64,000 nt of DNA, from the NCBI RefSeq assembly GCF_036898825.1, contig NZ_JARUND010000001.1, forward strand, positions 1,612,001 through 1,676,000. Direction: 5' to 3'. The stretch comes from Streptomyces sp. B21-083 (GTDB lineage Bacteria; Actinomycetota; Actinomycetes; Streptomycetales; Streptomycetaceae). The notes under the pieces were generated by a model, which had not been told where the DNA came from, made no database searches, and worked only from the letters and a program-made list of their open reading frames with translations. Within the stretch, counting starts at the first letter, position 1; each line of letters begins with the position of its first letter. Below are positions 34,476-43,183 of the stretch, piece by piece. The position numbers were made by a program, and so were the translations under genes.

Positions 34476-34906
34476 TCCTGCTCCTCCTTCCTGCGTGCGG
34501 CCGCGGTCTTGCGGGGGCGGGACTGCTGCTGCCTGGGTTCGGCCTGGCCCTCGTCACGGGACTGCCGGAAGGCGTCGGAGATGGTCTCGGCGGCGCCGGA
34601 AAGTGCCCCCTTCGACTTGCCCTTCGCCCCGGACTCGGTGATGTCACCGACCAGGTCGGGCAGTCCGGGGCTGCGCTTCGGCCCGGCCTCCAGGTCGAGG
34701 CGGTTGCATGCCTCGGCGAACCGGAGATACGTGTCGACGCTGGCCACGACGACCCGGACATCGATCTTCAGGATCTCGATGCCGACCAGGGAGACCCGTA
34801 CGAACGCGTCGATGACCAGCCCCCTGTCGAGAACGAGTTCGAGTACGTCGTAGAGGCCGCTGGAGCCGCCTCCGCCGCCGCTCTGCTGTGCCGGGACAAC
34901 GGTCAT
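34472..34906 (-). CDS. gvpA: Gas vesicle major structural protein GvpA, C-terminally extended
   Basis: 144 aa from ATG 34906; AAGGAGGGG lies 8 bases upstream, while a GTG at 34915 is too close to it. Residues about 14-70 are the GvpA shell fold: GLYDVLELVLDRGLVIDAFV then RVSLVGIEILKIDVRVVVAS. Canonical GvpA is about 70 aa; here a 75-residue basic, disordered extension (SRPRKTAAARRKEEQE at the end) follows, as in other actinomycetes. Confidence 0.93.
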   Translation of the reverse strand: MTVVPAQQSGGGGGSSGLYDVLELVLDRGLVIDAFVRVSLVGIEILKIDVRVVVASVDTYLRFAEACNRLDLEAGPKRSPGLPDLVGDITESGAKGKSKGALSGAAETISDAFRQSRDEGQAEPRQQQSRPRKTAAARRKEEQE

Positions 34907-34986
34907 ACCGTCCACCCCTCCTTGTCTCGTGAAGTACCTGCCGGGCGAAGTACCAGCCGGTTCAGGTCTGTTGAAGTGCTCCGGGC

Positions 34987-35292
34987 TTATCGGCCCTCGG
35001 ACCTGCGCGCGTCGGCGCGTCCGCGTTCGTAGCGGCGGACCCGCCGGTAGCCGGTGAGTTCACCCCGCTTGTCGAGGTCCACGCGGTAGCTCGCGAGAAG
35101 GCTCATGGTGTCGGGGACCCTGGTGAGTTCCAGGACCTCGATCTCCAACGCCCAGCCGTTCTCGGTCTGTTCGAAGGACGACACGGTCTCCGCGGTCATA
35201 CCGGTGAGTTCCGCGAGCTGGTCGCGCGCGCCACGCATGATGTCCATGGCCGACTTGGGTGCGTTTGATTCTGCGTTCGATGAATTCGTCAT
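34987..35292 (-). CDS. gvpO: Gas vesicle protein GvpO
   Basis: 101 aa from ATG 35292 (AGGAG 4 bases upstream). AMDIMRGARDQLAELTGMTA then SSFEQTENGWALEIEVLELT and VPDTMSLLASYRVDLDKRGE match the GvpO family. It is the first gene of the cluster and starts 52 bases after the ligD-type gene stop. The 80-base gvpO-gvpA gap contains two direct GAAGTACC copies. Confidence 0.92.
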   Translation of the reverse strand: MTNSSNAESNAPKSAMDIMRGARDQLAELTGMTAETVSSFEQTENGWALEIEVLELTRVPDTMSLLASYRVDLDKRGELTGYRRVRRYERGRADARRSEGR

Positions 35293-35344
35293 AGGTCTCC
35301 TGGACATCGGGTGGCCCAGGATCAGCCGCTCAAACCCCGCAGGC

Positions 35345-36268
35345 TCAGACCATCGAGTCGAGCTTCCGCCGGGCCGGCCCCAACGTCCGTCCCCGCCGCA
35401 TCAGTTCGCCCCACGGATGGGTACCGGCCTGCTCGGCCGCGTCCGCGATCGTCCAGCGGCGGGCGGTCAGCGCGGGATCGTCCACCTGGTCCCAGCGGAC
35501 GGGGACGGCCACGGGCGCCCCGGGCAGCGCCCGGACGGAGAACGGCGCGACCGCGGTCTGCGCGTACCCGTTGCGCTGCACGTCGAGGTAGAGCCTCTCG
35601 CCGCGCTCCTTCTTGCGGGCGGCGGTGGTCAGTTCGTCGGGATGGGCGGCGGCCAGCACCTCGGCGACGCCCCTGGCGAACTCCCGTACCTCGTCGAAGC
35701 CGTGCTGTCCGCTCAGCGGGACGACGATGTGCAGCCCGCGCGATCCGGTGGTCATCGGCGCGGACGGCAGCCGCAGCATGTCGAGCAACTCCCGCAGCCG
35801 CAGGGCCGCTTCCCGTACCCGGGCGAAGTCGTCCACCGCCGGGTCGAGATCGAAGACCATACGGTCCGGGGACTCGACGCGGCCGACGCGCGAGAGCCAG
35901 CGGTGCAGGGTGACGGACGCCTGGTCGGCGAGGTGGACCAGGGTCGCCGTGTCGTCGCAGACCGGGTGGACGACCGTACCGCCCTCCTTCGCCACCTCGA
36001 CCCGGTCGACCCACTCCGGGGAACTGTCGGAGACGTTCTTCTGCATGAAGCGGGGGCCGTCGATCCCGTCCGGGTGGCGTTCCAGCATCAGCGGGCGCCC
36101 GCGCAGATGGGGCAGCATGAACGGGGCGACGGCGCGGTAGTAGTCGACGAGGTCGGCCTTCGTGTACTCCCTGACGCCGGCGCCGCCCGGGAACAGCACC
36201 TTGTCGGGCCGGTGGACCTCGACGGTCCGCCGCCCGGCCCGCACCCGCCGTACCGCGCCGTCGGTCAC
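35345..36268 (-). CDS. LigD-type polymerase/primase domain protein
   Basis: 307 aa stand-alone archaeo-eukaryotic-primase domain as found in LigD of non-homologous end joining. LMLERHPDGIDGPRFMQKNV is the substrate-5'-phosphate region, RMVFDLDPAVDD holds the catalytic DxD, and SRGLHIVVPLSGQHGF carries the conserved His. No ligase or 3'-phosphoesterase domain is attached. It fills gaps or adds ribonucleotides during end joining. GTG 36268 overlaps the transketolase stop (GTGA). Confidence 0.88.
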   Translation of the reverse strand: MTDGAVRRVRAGRRTVEVHRPDKVLFPGGAGVREYTKADLVDYYRAVAPFMLPHLRGRPLMLERHPDGIDGPRFMQKNVSDSSPEWVDRVEVAKEGGTVVHPVCDDTATLVHLADQASVTLHRWLSRVGRVESPDRMVFDLDPAVDDFARVREAALRLRELLDMLRLPSAPMTTGSRGLHIVVPLSGQHGFDEVREFARGVAEVLAAAHPDELTTAARKKERGERLYLDVQRNGYAQTAVAPFSVRALPGAPVAVPVRWDQVDDPALTARRWTIADAAEQAGTHPWGELMRRGRTLGPARRKLDSMV

Positions 36269-38136
36269 GGAGCGATCCCCTCCTCCACGAGCAGCCGGCC
36301 CGCCGCCATGATGGCCTCGGCGTCGATGCCCGCGGCGTGCAGCTGCTCGTCGGGGCTCGCCGAGCCGGGCATCGTACGGACGGCGAGGCGTGCCAGCCGG
36401 GGCAGCGGCCGCCCGTCGAGGAAGGCGTCGAGGACCGCGTCGCCGATGCCGCCCTCTTCCCGGTGGTCCTCGACCGTGAGCAGACAGCCGGTCTCCTCGG
36501 CGGCCCGGCGCAGGGTGAGCCGGTCGACGGGCTTGACGGAGTACAGGTCGATGACCCGCACCGGGATGCCCTGGGCGTCGAGCGCGTCGGCGGCGGCCAG
36601 CGCCTCGTGGACGGTCACGCCCGCCGCGACCACGGTCAGCCGGTCCTCGCGCCCGGCGGAACGCAGCACCTTGCTGCCGCCGACGGGAAACTCCTCGTCG
36701 GGCCCGTACAACACCGGTGTCCCGCCGCGCGAGGTACGCAGATAGCGGATGCCGTCGAGGCCCGCCATGGTGGCGACGAGTCGCGCGGTCTGGTGGGCGT
36801 CGCACGGATACAGCACCGTCGAGCCGTGCAGCGCGCGGAACATCGCCAGGTCCTCCAGGCCCATCTGGGAGGGCCCGTCCTGCCCGATCGCGACGCCCGC
36901 GTGCGAGCCGACGAGGTTGATGCCGGCCCCGCTGACCGCCGCCATGCGCAGGAAGTCATGGGCGCGGGTCAGGAAGGCGGCGAACGTCGACGCGTACGGA
37001 ATCCAGCCGCGCGACGCCAACCCCACGGCGGCGGCGACGAGTTGCTGTTCGGCGATGTAGCACTCGAAGAACCGGTCGGGGTACTCCTTGGCGAAGGCCT
37101 CAGCGCGTGTCGAGTCGCTGACCTCGCCGTCGAGGGCCACGATGTCGCCCCGGGCGTTGCCGAGCGCGACGAGCGCCTGCCCGTAGGCGTCCCGGGTGGC
37201 GACCTTCTCCCCCTCGTCCCAGCGGGGCGGTTCGAGGTGTCCGGCGCGTACGGCGTGCAGCGCGCGGGCGGCGCGCGGCTCGGGCGGGCGGACGCGGAGG
37301 TCGCGGGGGCCGCCGAGTTCGGCGATCGCCTCGTCGGCGTCCTTCAGCGGCTTGCCGTGCAGGCCCTCACGGTCCTCGACGGCCGCGACTCCCTTGCCCT
37401 TGAGGGTGCGGGCGAGGATGACGACAGGCTGCCGGGTCGTGGACTCGGCCTCGCCGTAGGCGCGGTCGACGGCCTCGACATCGTGCCCGTCGACCTCGAC
37501 GGTGTGCCAGCCGAAGGCCTTGAACCGGCGGGCGTAGGCGTCCAGATCGTGCCCGTGCCGGGTCGGCCCGCGCTGTCCGAGCCGGTTGACGTCGACGACG
37601 AGGACCAGATTGTCGAGCTGCTCGTACGAGGCGTGCTCGGCGGCCTCCCACACCGACCCCTCGGCCAGCTCACTGTCCCCGCACATCACCCACACCCGGT
37701 ATCCGGTGCGGTCGAGCCGCTTGCCGGCCAGCGCGATACCGACGGCCACGGGCAGCCCCTGACCGAGCGATCCGGTGGCCGTCTCGACCCACGGCAGCCG
37801 CCGGGGAGTCGGATGCCCTTCGAGCCGGCTGCCGAGACTGCGGTAGGTGAGCAGTTCGGCGTCGTCGATGACGCCGACCGCCTTGTAGGCCGCGTAGAGC
37901 AGCGGCGAGGCATGGCCCTTGGAGAGGACGAAGCGGTCGTTGCCGGGGTGGGTCGGGCGGTCGAAGTCATAGCGGAAGTGGCGGGCCAGGAGTACGGCCA
38001 TCAGGTCGGCGGCGGACATGGACGAGGTCGGATGCCCGGAGCCCGCGGCGGCCGAGGCCCGGATGCTGTCGACACGCAACTGCTGTCCCAGCTCGGCGAG
38101 TTCGGCGGTGTTGTGCAGGGATTCGGCGGTTTTCAC
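36265..38136 (-). CDS. Transketolase
   Basis: 623 aa, a little shorter than the major transketolases (about 690). Thiamine diphosphate-binding part: GDSELAEGSVWEAAEHASYE followed by LVLVVDVNRLGQ; N-terminal SGHPTSSMSAADLMAVLLAR and LSKGHASPLLYAAY; pyrimidine domain FFECYIAEQQLVAAAVGLAS; C-terminal ITVEDH-like block TGCLLTVEDHREEGGIGDAV. It moves ketol units in the pentose phosphate pathway and is probably a second, accessory copy. GTG 38136 overlaps the stop of the NDH-2 gene. Confidence 0.9.
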   Translation of the reverse strand: MKTAESLHNTAELAELGQQLRVDSIRASAAAGSGHPTSSMSAADLMAVLLARHFRYDFDRPTHPGNDRFVLSKGHASPLLYAAYKAVGVIDDAELLTYRSLGSRLEGHPTPRRLPWVETATGSLGQGLPVAVGIALAGKRLDRTGYRVWVMCGDSELAEGSVWEAAEHASYEQLDNLVLVVDVNRLGQRGPTRHGHDLDAYARRFKAFGWHTVEVDGHDVEAVDRAYGEAESTTRQPVVILARTLKGKGVAAVEDREGLHGKPLKDADEAIAELGGPRDLRVRPPEPRAARALHAVRAGHLEPPRWDEGEKVATRDAYGQALVALGNARGDIVALDGEVSDSTRAEAFAKEYPDRFFECYIAEQQLVAAAVGLASRGWIPYASTFAAFLTRAHDFLRMAAVSGAGINLVGSHAGVAIGQDGPSQMGLEDLAMFRALHGSTVLYPCDAHQTARLVATMAGLDGIRYLRTSRGGTPVLYGPDEEFPVGGSKVLRSAGREDRLTVVAAGVTVHEALAAADALDAQGIPVRVIDLYSVKPVDRLTLRRAAEETGCLLTVEDHREEGGIGDAVLDAFLDGRPLPRLARLAVRTMPGSASPDEQLHAAGIDAEAIMAAGRLLVEEGIAP

Positions 38137-39527
38137 GACTCTCCTTCCGATGGGGCGGACCGTTGTGAGGCCCGTCCCGACGACTGTTCCGGCACCCGTT
38201 CCGGGGCCCTTTGCGCGCCGTCCGGCACCCGCGCCAGCTCCGGCGACGCCGTGTCCAACGGCACCGACCAGGACCGTACGAGCCCCAACTGCACGCCCTG
38301 GCGCGGGAGTACGGCCTCCAGGAGCCAGTCCGCCGCGACGCGCACCCGGTTCCCGGGCATCGCCGCGAGGTGGTAGCCCCGGGCGACCGCGCCGGCGACC
38401 GGCCCGGACAGGGAGACGCCGAGCGGGTTGGCGGCGGCCTTGACCCCGCCCAGATCGACGACGAACCCCAGGTCACGGTGGCGGTAGGCGGTGCGGGACC
38501 CGATGCCGAGCGAGGCGGCGACATTGCGGGCCGCGACCTTGCCCTGCCGCCAGGCGTGCTGCGCGGTCATGCCCGTGAACTCCCCGGGCTTGTTCAGGTC
38601 GGGCACGGCGGCGGCGTCCCCGCACGCGAACACCTCGGGGTGGCCCGGCACCTGGAGGAACGGGTCGACGATCAGCCGTCCGCGTTCCAGGGGCTGCCCG
38701 ATGCTCTCGACCAGCGGGTCGGGGCGGACCCCGACGCACCACACCAGGGTGCGCGACTCGACGAACTCCCCGTCGGACAGCAGGACTCCACCGTGGGTCG
38801 CCTCCTTGACGGAGGTCTCCGTGCGGACGTCGATGCCCCGCTGCCGCAGCACCCGGTCGGCGGTGCGCGACAGTTTCTCGTCCAGCTGGGGCAGGACGCG
38901 CGGCGCGGTGTCCAGCAGCAGCCAGCGTGGCCGTATGCCGTCACGCAGGGGCTGCCTGCGTACCAGCGCGTCGGTGAGGAGTTGACCCTGCGCGGCGACC
39001 TCGGTGCCGGTGTAGCCGGCGCCGACCACGACGAACGTACAGCGGGCGGCGCGACTCTTGGGGTCGTCGGCTGCGGCGGCCAGTTCGATCTGCCGGGTCA
39101 CATGGTCGCGCAGGTACAGCGCCTCGGGCAGTCCGCGGAAGCCGTGGGCGTTCTCGGCGACGCCCGGGATGGGCAGCAGTTTGTTGACGCTTCCGACGGC
39201 GAGGACGAGCCGGTCGTACCCGAGGGTGCCGGTCTCGCCCTCGGGGTCCGTGTAGCGCACGGTGCGCGCGTCGAGGTCGATGCCGTCGGCGTCGGCCTCG
39301 CCGAGTACCAGGCGCACGTCGCGCAGGGTGCCGGGGAGGGAGACGGTGACGCGGCGGGGTTCCAGGACACCGGCGGCGACCTGGGGCAGCAGGGGCAGAT
39401 ACAGGAAGTGGTCGGTCGGGTTAAGCAGGGTGATGTCGGCCTTCTGCCGGGTCAGCCGGGCCAGGGTGCGGGCCGTCTGGTACCCGGCGAAGCCCGCGCC
39501 GACGATCAGGATGCGGGGTCGACTCAC
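38133..39527 (-). CDS. Type II NADH dehydrogenase (FAD/NAD-dependent)
   Basis: 464 aa. GTG 39527 with GGAGG 7 bases upstream. FAD Rossmann motif ILIVGAGFAGYQTA (6-19), substrate loop LLPQVAAGVLEPRRV, NADH Rossmann motif FVVVGAGYTGTEVA (about 170-183), FAD-binding VFACGDAAAVPD. C-terminal helices with LGFVVDLGGVKAAANPLGV and a membrane-associating amphipathic segment. It would pass electrons from NADH to menaquinone without proton pumping. First gene of a same-strand run into tkt, ligD(pol) and the gas vesicle genes. Confidence 0.9.
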   Translation of the reverse strand: MSRPRILIVGAGFAGYQTARTLARLTRQKADITLLNPTDHFLYLPLLPQVAAGVLEPRRVTVSLPGTLRDVRLVLGEADADGIDLDARTVRYTDPEGETGTLGYDRLVLAVGSVNKLLPIPGVAENAHGFRGLPEALYLRDHVTRQIELAAAADDPKSRAARCTFVVVGAGYTGTEVAAQGQLLTDALVRRQPLRDGIRPRWLLLDTAPRVLPQLDEKLSRTADRVLRQRGIDVRTETSVKEATHGGVLLSDGEFVESRTLVWCVGVRPDPLVESIGQPLERGRLIVDPFLQVPGHPEVFACGDAAAVPDLNKPGEFTGMTAQHAWRQGKVAARNVAASLGIGSRTAYRHRDLGFVVDLGGVKAAANPLGVSLSGPVAGAVARGYHLAAMPGNRVRVAADWLLEAVLPRQGVQLGLVRSWSVPLDTASPELARVPDGAQRAPERVPEQSSGRASQRSAPSEGES

Positions 39528-39694
39528 GTTTTCGCCTCCGGCGGTGTCGCGTGTGCGGAGCCTTCGGTCATTCGGTCAGTCGTACGAACGTCTTCGTGGA
39601 CGACGTACGGAACTTTCCGCGTCCCCCTGGTCAGGGCACCCAAACGTCTGCCGGCGCCCGGTTCGGCCGTCCGCGCATCGGCCTTCGCGCGCCG

Positions 39695-39718
39695 GTTTCC
39701 CCGCCGCCCACTGGGTAC
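39695..39718 (+). promoter_or_regulatory. SigB-type promoter before F420 oxidoreductase gene
   Basis: GTTT (39695-39698), 14 bases, GGGTAC (39713-39718): a full match to the SigB-group consensus. Expected transcription start is near 39725, the GGAGG at 39748-39752 and ATG 39762 follow in order. Confidence 0.55.
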
Positions 39719-39761
39719 CCGGAACGGACCCCGACCCGCTCTCTTCCGGAGGTGCTTCCCC

Positions 39762-40721
39762 ATGCCCGAATACGGCTACTTCCTCGCGTGCGAGGAATTC
39801 GGTCCGGCAGAACTCGTCGAGCAGGCGAGGCAGGCCGAACAGGCCGGGTTCCAGGCGCTGTGGATCTCGGACCACTTCCACCCGTGGAACGACGCGCAGG
39901 GCCAGAGCCCCTTCGTGTGGTCCGTGATCGGCGCGCTGTCCCAGGCGGTGTCGCTGCCCATCGAGACGGCCGTGACCTGCCCGACCGTACGGATGCACCC
40001 GGCGGTGGTGGCGCAGGCGGCGGCGACGAGCGCGGTGCTGACGGAGGGCCGGTTCCGGCTCGGTGTCGGCTCCGGCGAGGCGCTGAACGAGCACGTCCTC
40101 GGCGACCGGTGGCCGCCCGCGCACACTCGCCTGGAGATGCTGGAGGAGGCCATCCAGGTGATGCGCCGCCTCTTCACCGGCGAGGAGGTCAACCACCACG
40201 GCCCCCACTACACCGTCGAGAACGCCCGCCTGTACACCGTCCCCGACGAGCCCGTCCCGATCGACGTCTCCGGCTTCGGTCCGCAGGCGACCGCACTCGC
40301 CGCCCGCGTGGGCGACGGATACATCACCATGGGCCCCGACGAGGACCTCACGACCCAGTTCCGCAAGGGCGGTGGGGGCGCGGGGCTCGTCAGCGGCGGC
40401 ACGAAGGTCTGCTACGGCACCGACCGCGACGAGGCCGTCCGTACGGTGCACCGGCTGTGGTCCAACCAACTGCTGCCCGGCGAGATGGCCCAGATCCTGC
40501 CCACCCCGCGCCACTTCGAGCAGTTGGAGCCGCTGGTCACCGAGTCCATGGTGAGTGAGAACACGGTCTGCGGCGCCGACGTCGACGCGCACGTCGCGGA
40601 ACTGTCCGCCTTCGCCGACGCGGGCTTCGACCGGGTCTACGTCAGCCAGATCGGCCCCGACCAGCGCGGCTTCTTCGACTTCTACCGCACGAAGGTGCTG
40701 CCCCAGCTGCAGGGCACCTGA
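39762..40721 (+). CDS. F420-dependent LLM-class oxidoreductase (TIGR03557 type)
   Basis: 319 aa from ATG 39762, GGAGG 9 bases upstream. Luciferase-like TIM barrel: YGYFLACEEFGPAELVEQAR, SDHFHPWNDAQGQSPFVWSV and RFRLGVGSGEALNEHV are the F420-binding blocks of the glucose-6-phosphate dehydrogenase-like subgroup; SGFGPQATALAARVGDGYIT follows. It transfers hydride between F420 and an unknown substrate. The SigB-type promoter suggests stress induction. Convergent with a holin-like gene across a 24-bp hairpin. Confidence 0.9.
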   Translation: MPEYGYFLACEEFGPAELVEQARQAEQAGFQALWISDHFHPWNDAQGQSPFVWSVIGALSQAVSLPIETAVTCPTVRMHPAVVAQAAATSAVLTEGRFRLGVGSGEALNEHVLGDRWPPAHTRLEMLEEAIQVMRRLFTGEEVNHHGPHYTVENARLYTVPDEPVPIDVSGFGPQATALAARVGDGYITMGPDEDLTTQFRKGGGGAGLVSGGTKVCYGTDRDEAVRTVHRLWSNQLLPGEMAQILPTPRHFEQLEPLVTESMVSENTVCGADVDAHVAELSAFADAGFDRVYVSQIGPDQRGFFDFYRTKVLPQLQGT

Positions 40722-40734
40722 ACGGAGAAGGGGT

Positions 40735-40786
40735 GTACGGAGAACGGGCCGCCGACCCTGCTGGGTCGGCGGCCCGTTCTCCGTAC
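40735..40786. terminator. 24-bp perfect bidirectional hairpin
   Basis: Arms GTACGGAGAACGGGCCGCCG plus ACCC (40735-40758) and the exact complement (40763-40786) around the loop TGCT, between the F420 oxidoreductase stop (40721) and the convergent gene stop (40790). Confidence 0.85.
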
Positions 40787-40789
40787 CGG

Positions 40790-41263
40790 TCATGCCCGGT
40801 GGTGCGGTCCCTCGGGGTCGAGGTCGCCTCGGGCGCGCGTCCCGGGCGCGGCGATGTCCGGCGCGGCCGGGGGTACAGGCGGAACGGAGACGCCGAACCC
40901 GCTCGGCGGCACCACGGCCGGCGGGTCCGCGGCGGCGCCGACACTGCCCGCCGGGGGGTGCGTACGCGACGGGCCCGGCCGGGCCATGTTGCGCAGGGCG
41001 TAGGCCAGGGCACCGAGGATCGCCGCGGTGATGAGGGCGGCGGCCCAGTCCGGCAGCCCCGTCGCCAGGGCCAGCCCCAGGGCGAGCGCGAGCGCCGCAC
41101 CCGCGTACAGGGCGACGGCGCCCGACGTGGCGTACAGCGCGGCGGTGCGGCGCTGTTTGCGGGTCTGCTCACGCAGTTCGTCGCGCACGGCCTCGCGCGC
41201 CACCTGCGCAAGCTCGTCGACCAGATGCTTGTCGAGATGTTCCAGGTGATCGATGCGGTCCAT
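40790..41263 (-). CDS. Phage-holin-family (DUF1469-like) membrane protein
   Basis: 157 aa from ATG 41263. N-terminal amphipathic, charged segment (DHLEHLDKHLVDELAQVARE), then two transmembrane helices (TSGAVALYAGAALALALGLA, WAAALITAAILGALAYAL) and a Pro/Gly-rich C-terminal tail. The pattern fits the superfamily III holin-like proteins common in actinobacteria, which are unlikely to be real phage holins. Function unknown. Confidence 0.75.
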   Translation of the reverse strand: MDRIDHLEHLDKHLVDELAQVAREAVRDELREQTRKQRRTAALYATSGAVALYAGAALALALGLALATGLPDWAAALITAAILGALAYALRNMARPGPSRTHPPAGSVGAAADPPAVVPPSGFGVSVPPVPPAAPDIAAPGTRARGDLDPEGPHHRA

Positions 41264-41292
41264 GACCGCCGGGTACCCCGGCCCCGACACGC

Positions 41293-41886
41293 CTAACGCC
41301 GACGGCCACGGGCCCCCGGCTGCTTCTTCAGCATGTCCGAGGTGATCGCCCACCGTTCGTGGTCCCGCCAGGCGCCGTCGACGTAGAGGAAGTCCGGCGA
41401 GAAGCCCTCCAGTCGGAAGCCGCAGCGCCGGGCGAGGGCGATCGAAGCGGCGTTGCCGGGCTGCACGTTGATCTCCAGCCGGTGCAGCCGCAGTCGCGGC
41501 CCGAAGGCGTACCGCACGACGAGACCGAGCCCCTCGCCCATCAGCCCCCGCCCGGCCGCGTGCGCGAAGGCCCCGTATCCGAGGGCGCCGCACAGAAAGC
41601 CGCCCTGGACGATGTTGTTGATGTTCACGAACCCGGCGACGGCCCCGTCCTCGGCACCGGTCCCGTCGCCCTTCTCGCACACGAGGAACCCGGCCTTCGT
41701 CGGATCCTCGATCAGCCGCCCGGCGTACGAGGCATAGGCGTCCGGGCTGGCCGGCGGAGCCAGCCAGGGGTGGTGCAGTTCCCGGCTCTCCCGCACCCGG
41801 GCGATGAACTCGACGCCGTCCTCGTAGGTGAACGGGCGTATGCCCACGCGGGGCCCTTCGGCGAGGTATTCACTGCGCTCAGACAC
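41293..41886 (-). CDS. GNAT N-acetyltransferase, RimJ/RimL-like
   Basis: 197 aa. IRPFTYEDGVEFIARVRESR at the start, GYGAFAHAAGRGLMGEGLGL (acetyl-CoA-binding Q/RxxGxG/A region), LHRLEINVQPGNAASIALAR then RCGFRLEGFSPDFLYVDGAW: the standard pattern of ribosomal-protein-alanine N-acetyltransferases. The true target is not predictable. Confidence 0.9.
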   Translation of the reverse strand: MSERSEYLAEGPRVGIRPFTYEDGVEFIARVRESRELHHPWLAPPASPDAYASYAGRLIEDPTKAGFLVCEKGDGTGAEDGAVAGFVNINNIVQGGFLCGALGYGAFAHAAGRGLMGEGLGLVVRYAFGPRLRLHRLEINVQPGNAASIALARRCGFRLEGFSPDFLYVDGAWRDHERWAITSDMLKKQPGARGRRR

Positions 41887-41912
41887 TCAGCAACCTTACG
41901 CGCGGCCCCTGT

Positions 41913-42179
41913 TCATCTCCGGCGCCGCATGAAGTAGGCCCCGCAGAGGGCGCCGATGGCCGCGGTGCCGAGCAGCGCCATCCACAGCGGCATGGTCACT
42001 TCGGGAATCAGCAGCCGGATCCTGGTGGCGCGGGTGTTCTCGAAGATGAAGATCAGGGCGAGCAGGGCGAGCGCCCCGACGGCGACCCTGACGGGCGTCA
42101 GCAGCCCCCGCGCGCCGGCGGCCTTGCCACCGGCCTTGCCACCGGCCTTGCCACCGCTCTCGAAGGTCTTCGGGCTCAT
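41913..42179 (-). CDS. LapA/DUF1049-like two-helix membrane protein
   Basis: 88 aa from ATG 42179. The N-terminus contains three tandem GGKA repeats encoded by a near-perfect 12-bp DNA repeat (about 42118-42155). Then two transmembrane helices, VRVAVGALALLALIFIFENT and MPLWMALLGTAAIGALCGAY, with RATRIRLLIPEV between them, the LapA_dom pattern, and a basic MRRRR tail. Role unknown in actinobacteria. Confidence 0.78.
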   Translation of the reverse strand: MSPKTFESGGKAGGKAGGKAAGARGLLTPVRVAVGALALLALIFIFENTRATRIRLLIPEVTMPLWMALLGTAAIGALCGAYFMRRRR

Positions 42180-42253
42180 GAGGCCAGCATCGCCCGAGCC
42201 AGGGCGTCCCGCGCGCCCGGAGGTACGCCGGACGGGTGACGGCACCGCGCCGC

Positions 42254-43183
42254 TCAGCGCAACGCCGGCTCCTCCAGCGTCAGTGTCCCCGCGTCCGCGT
42301 CCAGTTCGGCGGCCACCCCGAACGGGATCGTCAGCGCCCCCTCGCAGTGCCCGAACCCGAACCCCTCCACCACCGGCACCCCGAGCCCACCGAGCCGGTC
42401 GGCGAACACGGCGCGCAGTCCCTCGTACGGACCGCACCGCTCCCACGAGCCGAGCGCGATCCCGGCGACACCGTCGAGCCAGCCGGTACGCAGCAGCTGG
42501 GTGAGGGTCCGGTCGATCCGGTACGCGCTCTCCCCAACGTCCTCGATCATGACCAGTCCGCCGCGCGCACCGGGGCGGGCGTGCGGGGTGCCCCGTTCGG
42601 TGGCGAGCATGCTCAGGCAGCCGCCGAGGGTGACACCCCGGGCCCGCCCGGGCACCAGCGGCCCGCAGCCTTCCAGGGCGGTGACGACCCGTACCGACTC
42701 CGGATCGAACAGCGTGGCCCGCAGATGCTCCTGTGCCCGCGCGTTCTTGAGGAAGTCGACGGCCGAGATCATCGGCCCGTGCAGTGTGGCGAGTCCCAGA
42801 CGGACCGCGCACGCCTCGTGCAGCGCGGTGATGTCGCTGTAGCCGACGAACACCTTGGGCCCGGCCGCCCGCAGGGCGTCCCAGTCGAGCAGGTCGACCA
42901 TGCGCTGCGCGCCGTAGCCGCCTCGGGCGCACAGCACCGCGTCGACCGCGGGATCGCACCAGGCGGCCTGGAAGTCGGCGGCCCGGCCGGCGTCCCCGCC
43001 CGCGAGGTAGTCGAACTCCCCGTGCCGGTCCAGGACATGGGGTGCGACGACGGGGTCGAGGCCCCAGCCGCGCAGCAGGTCGAGCCCGGACTGCAGCCGC
43101 TCCTCACGCACGGCTCCGCTGGGCGCGATGACGGCGACGCGGGCGCCCGGCGCGAGCCTCGACGGCCGTACCAGTGGCTTCAC
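42254..43183 (-). CDS. S66-family LD-carboxypeptidase
   Basis: 309 aa. GTG 43183 overlaps the stop of the S9 peptidase gene. N-terminal VAVIAPSGAV, ARGGYGAQRMVDLLDWDALR and the nucleophile GYSDITALH (Ser about 115); later MIEDVGESAYRIDRTLTQLL and GFGHCEGALTIPFGV with the catalytic Glu/His. Such enzymes remove the terminal D-Ala from muropeptide stem peptides, or cleave related peptide amides (MccF group). Last gene of a four-peptidase operon. Confidence 0.9.
   Translation of the reverse strand: MKPLVRPSRLAPGARVAVIAPSGAVREERLQSGLDLLRGWGLDPVVAPHVLDRHGEFDYLAGGDAGRAADFQAAWCDPAVDAVLCARGGYGAQRMVDLLDWDALRAAGPKVFVGYSDITALHEACAVRLGLATLHGPMISAVDFLKNARAQEHLRATLFDPESVRVVTALEGCGPLVPGRARGVTLGGCLSMLATERGTPHARPGARGGLVMIEDVGESAYRIDRTLTQLLRTGWLDGVAGIALGSWERCGPYEGLRAVFADRLGGLGVPVVEGFGFGHCEGALTIPFGVAAELDADAGTLTLEEPALR

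Noticed and set aside
31587..34853. Plus-strand frame of over 1000 codons across the gas vesicle genes
   Set aside because: It lies antisense to six confirmed gvp genes; repeats in it mirror the acidic tail of GvpZ.
36337..38376. Plus-strand frame opposite transketolase
   Set aside because: Antisense shadow without homology; both ends lie inside confirmed genes.
38211..39761. N-terminal extension of the F420 oxidoreductase frame by about 500 codons
   Set aside because: The extension is antisense to the NDH-2 gene; the family starts at MPEYGYF, and ATG 39762 has a proper ribosome-binding site.
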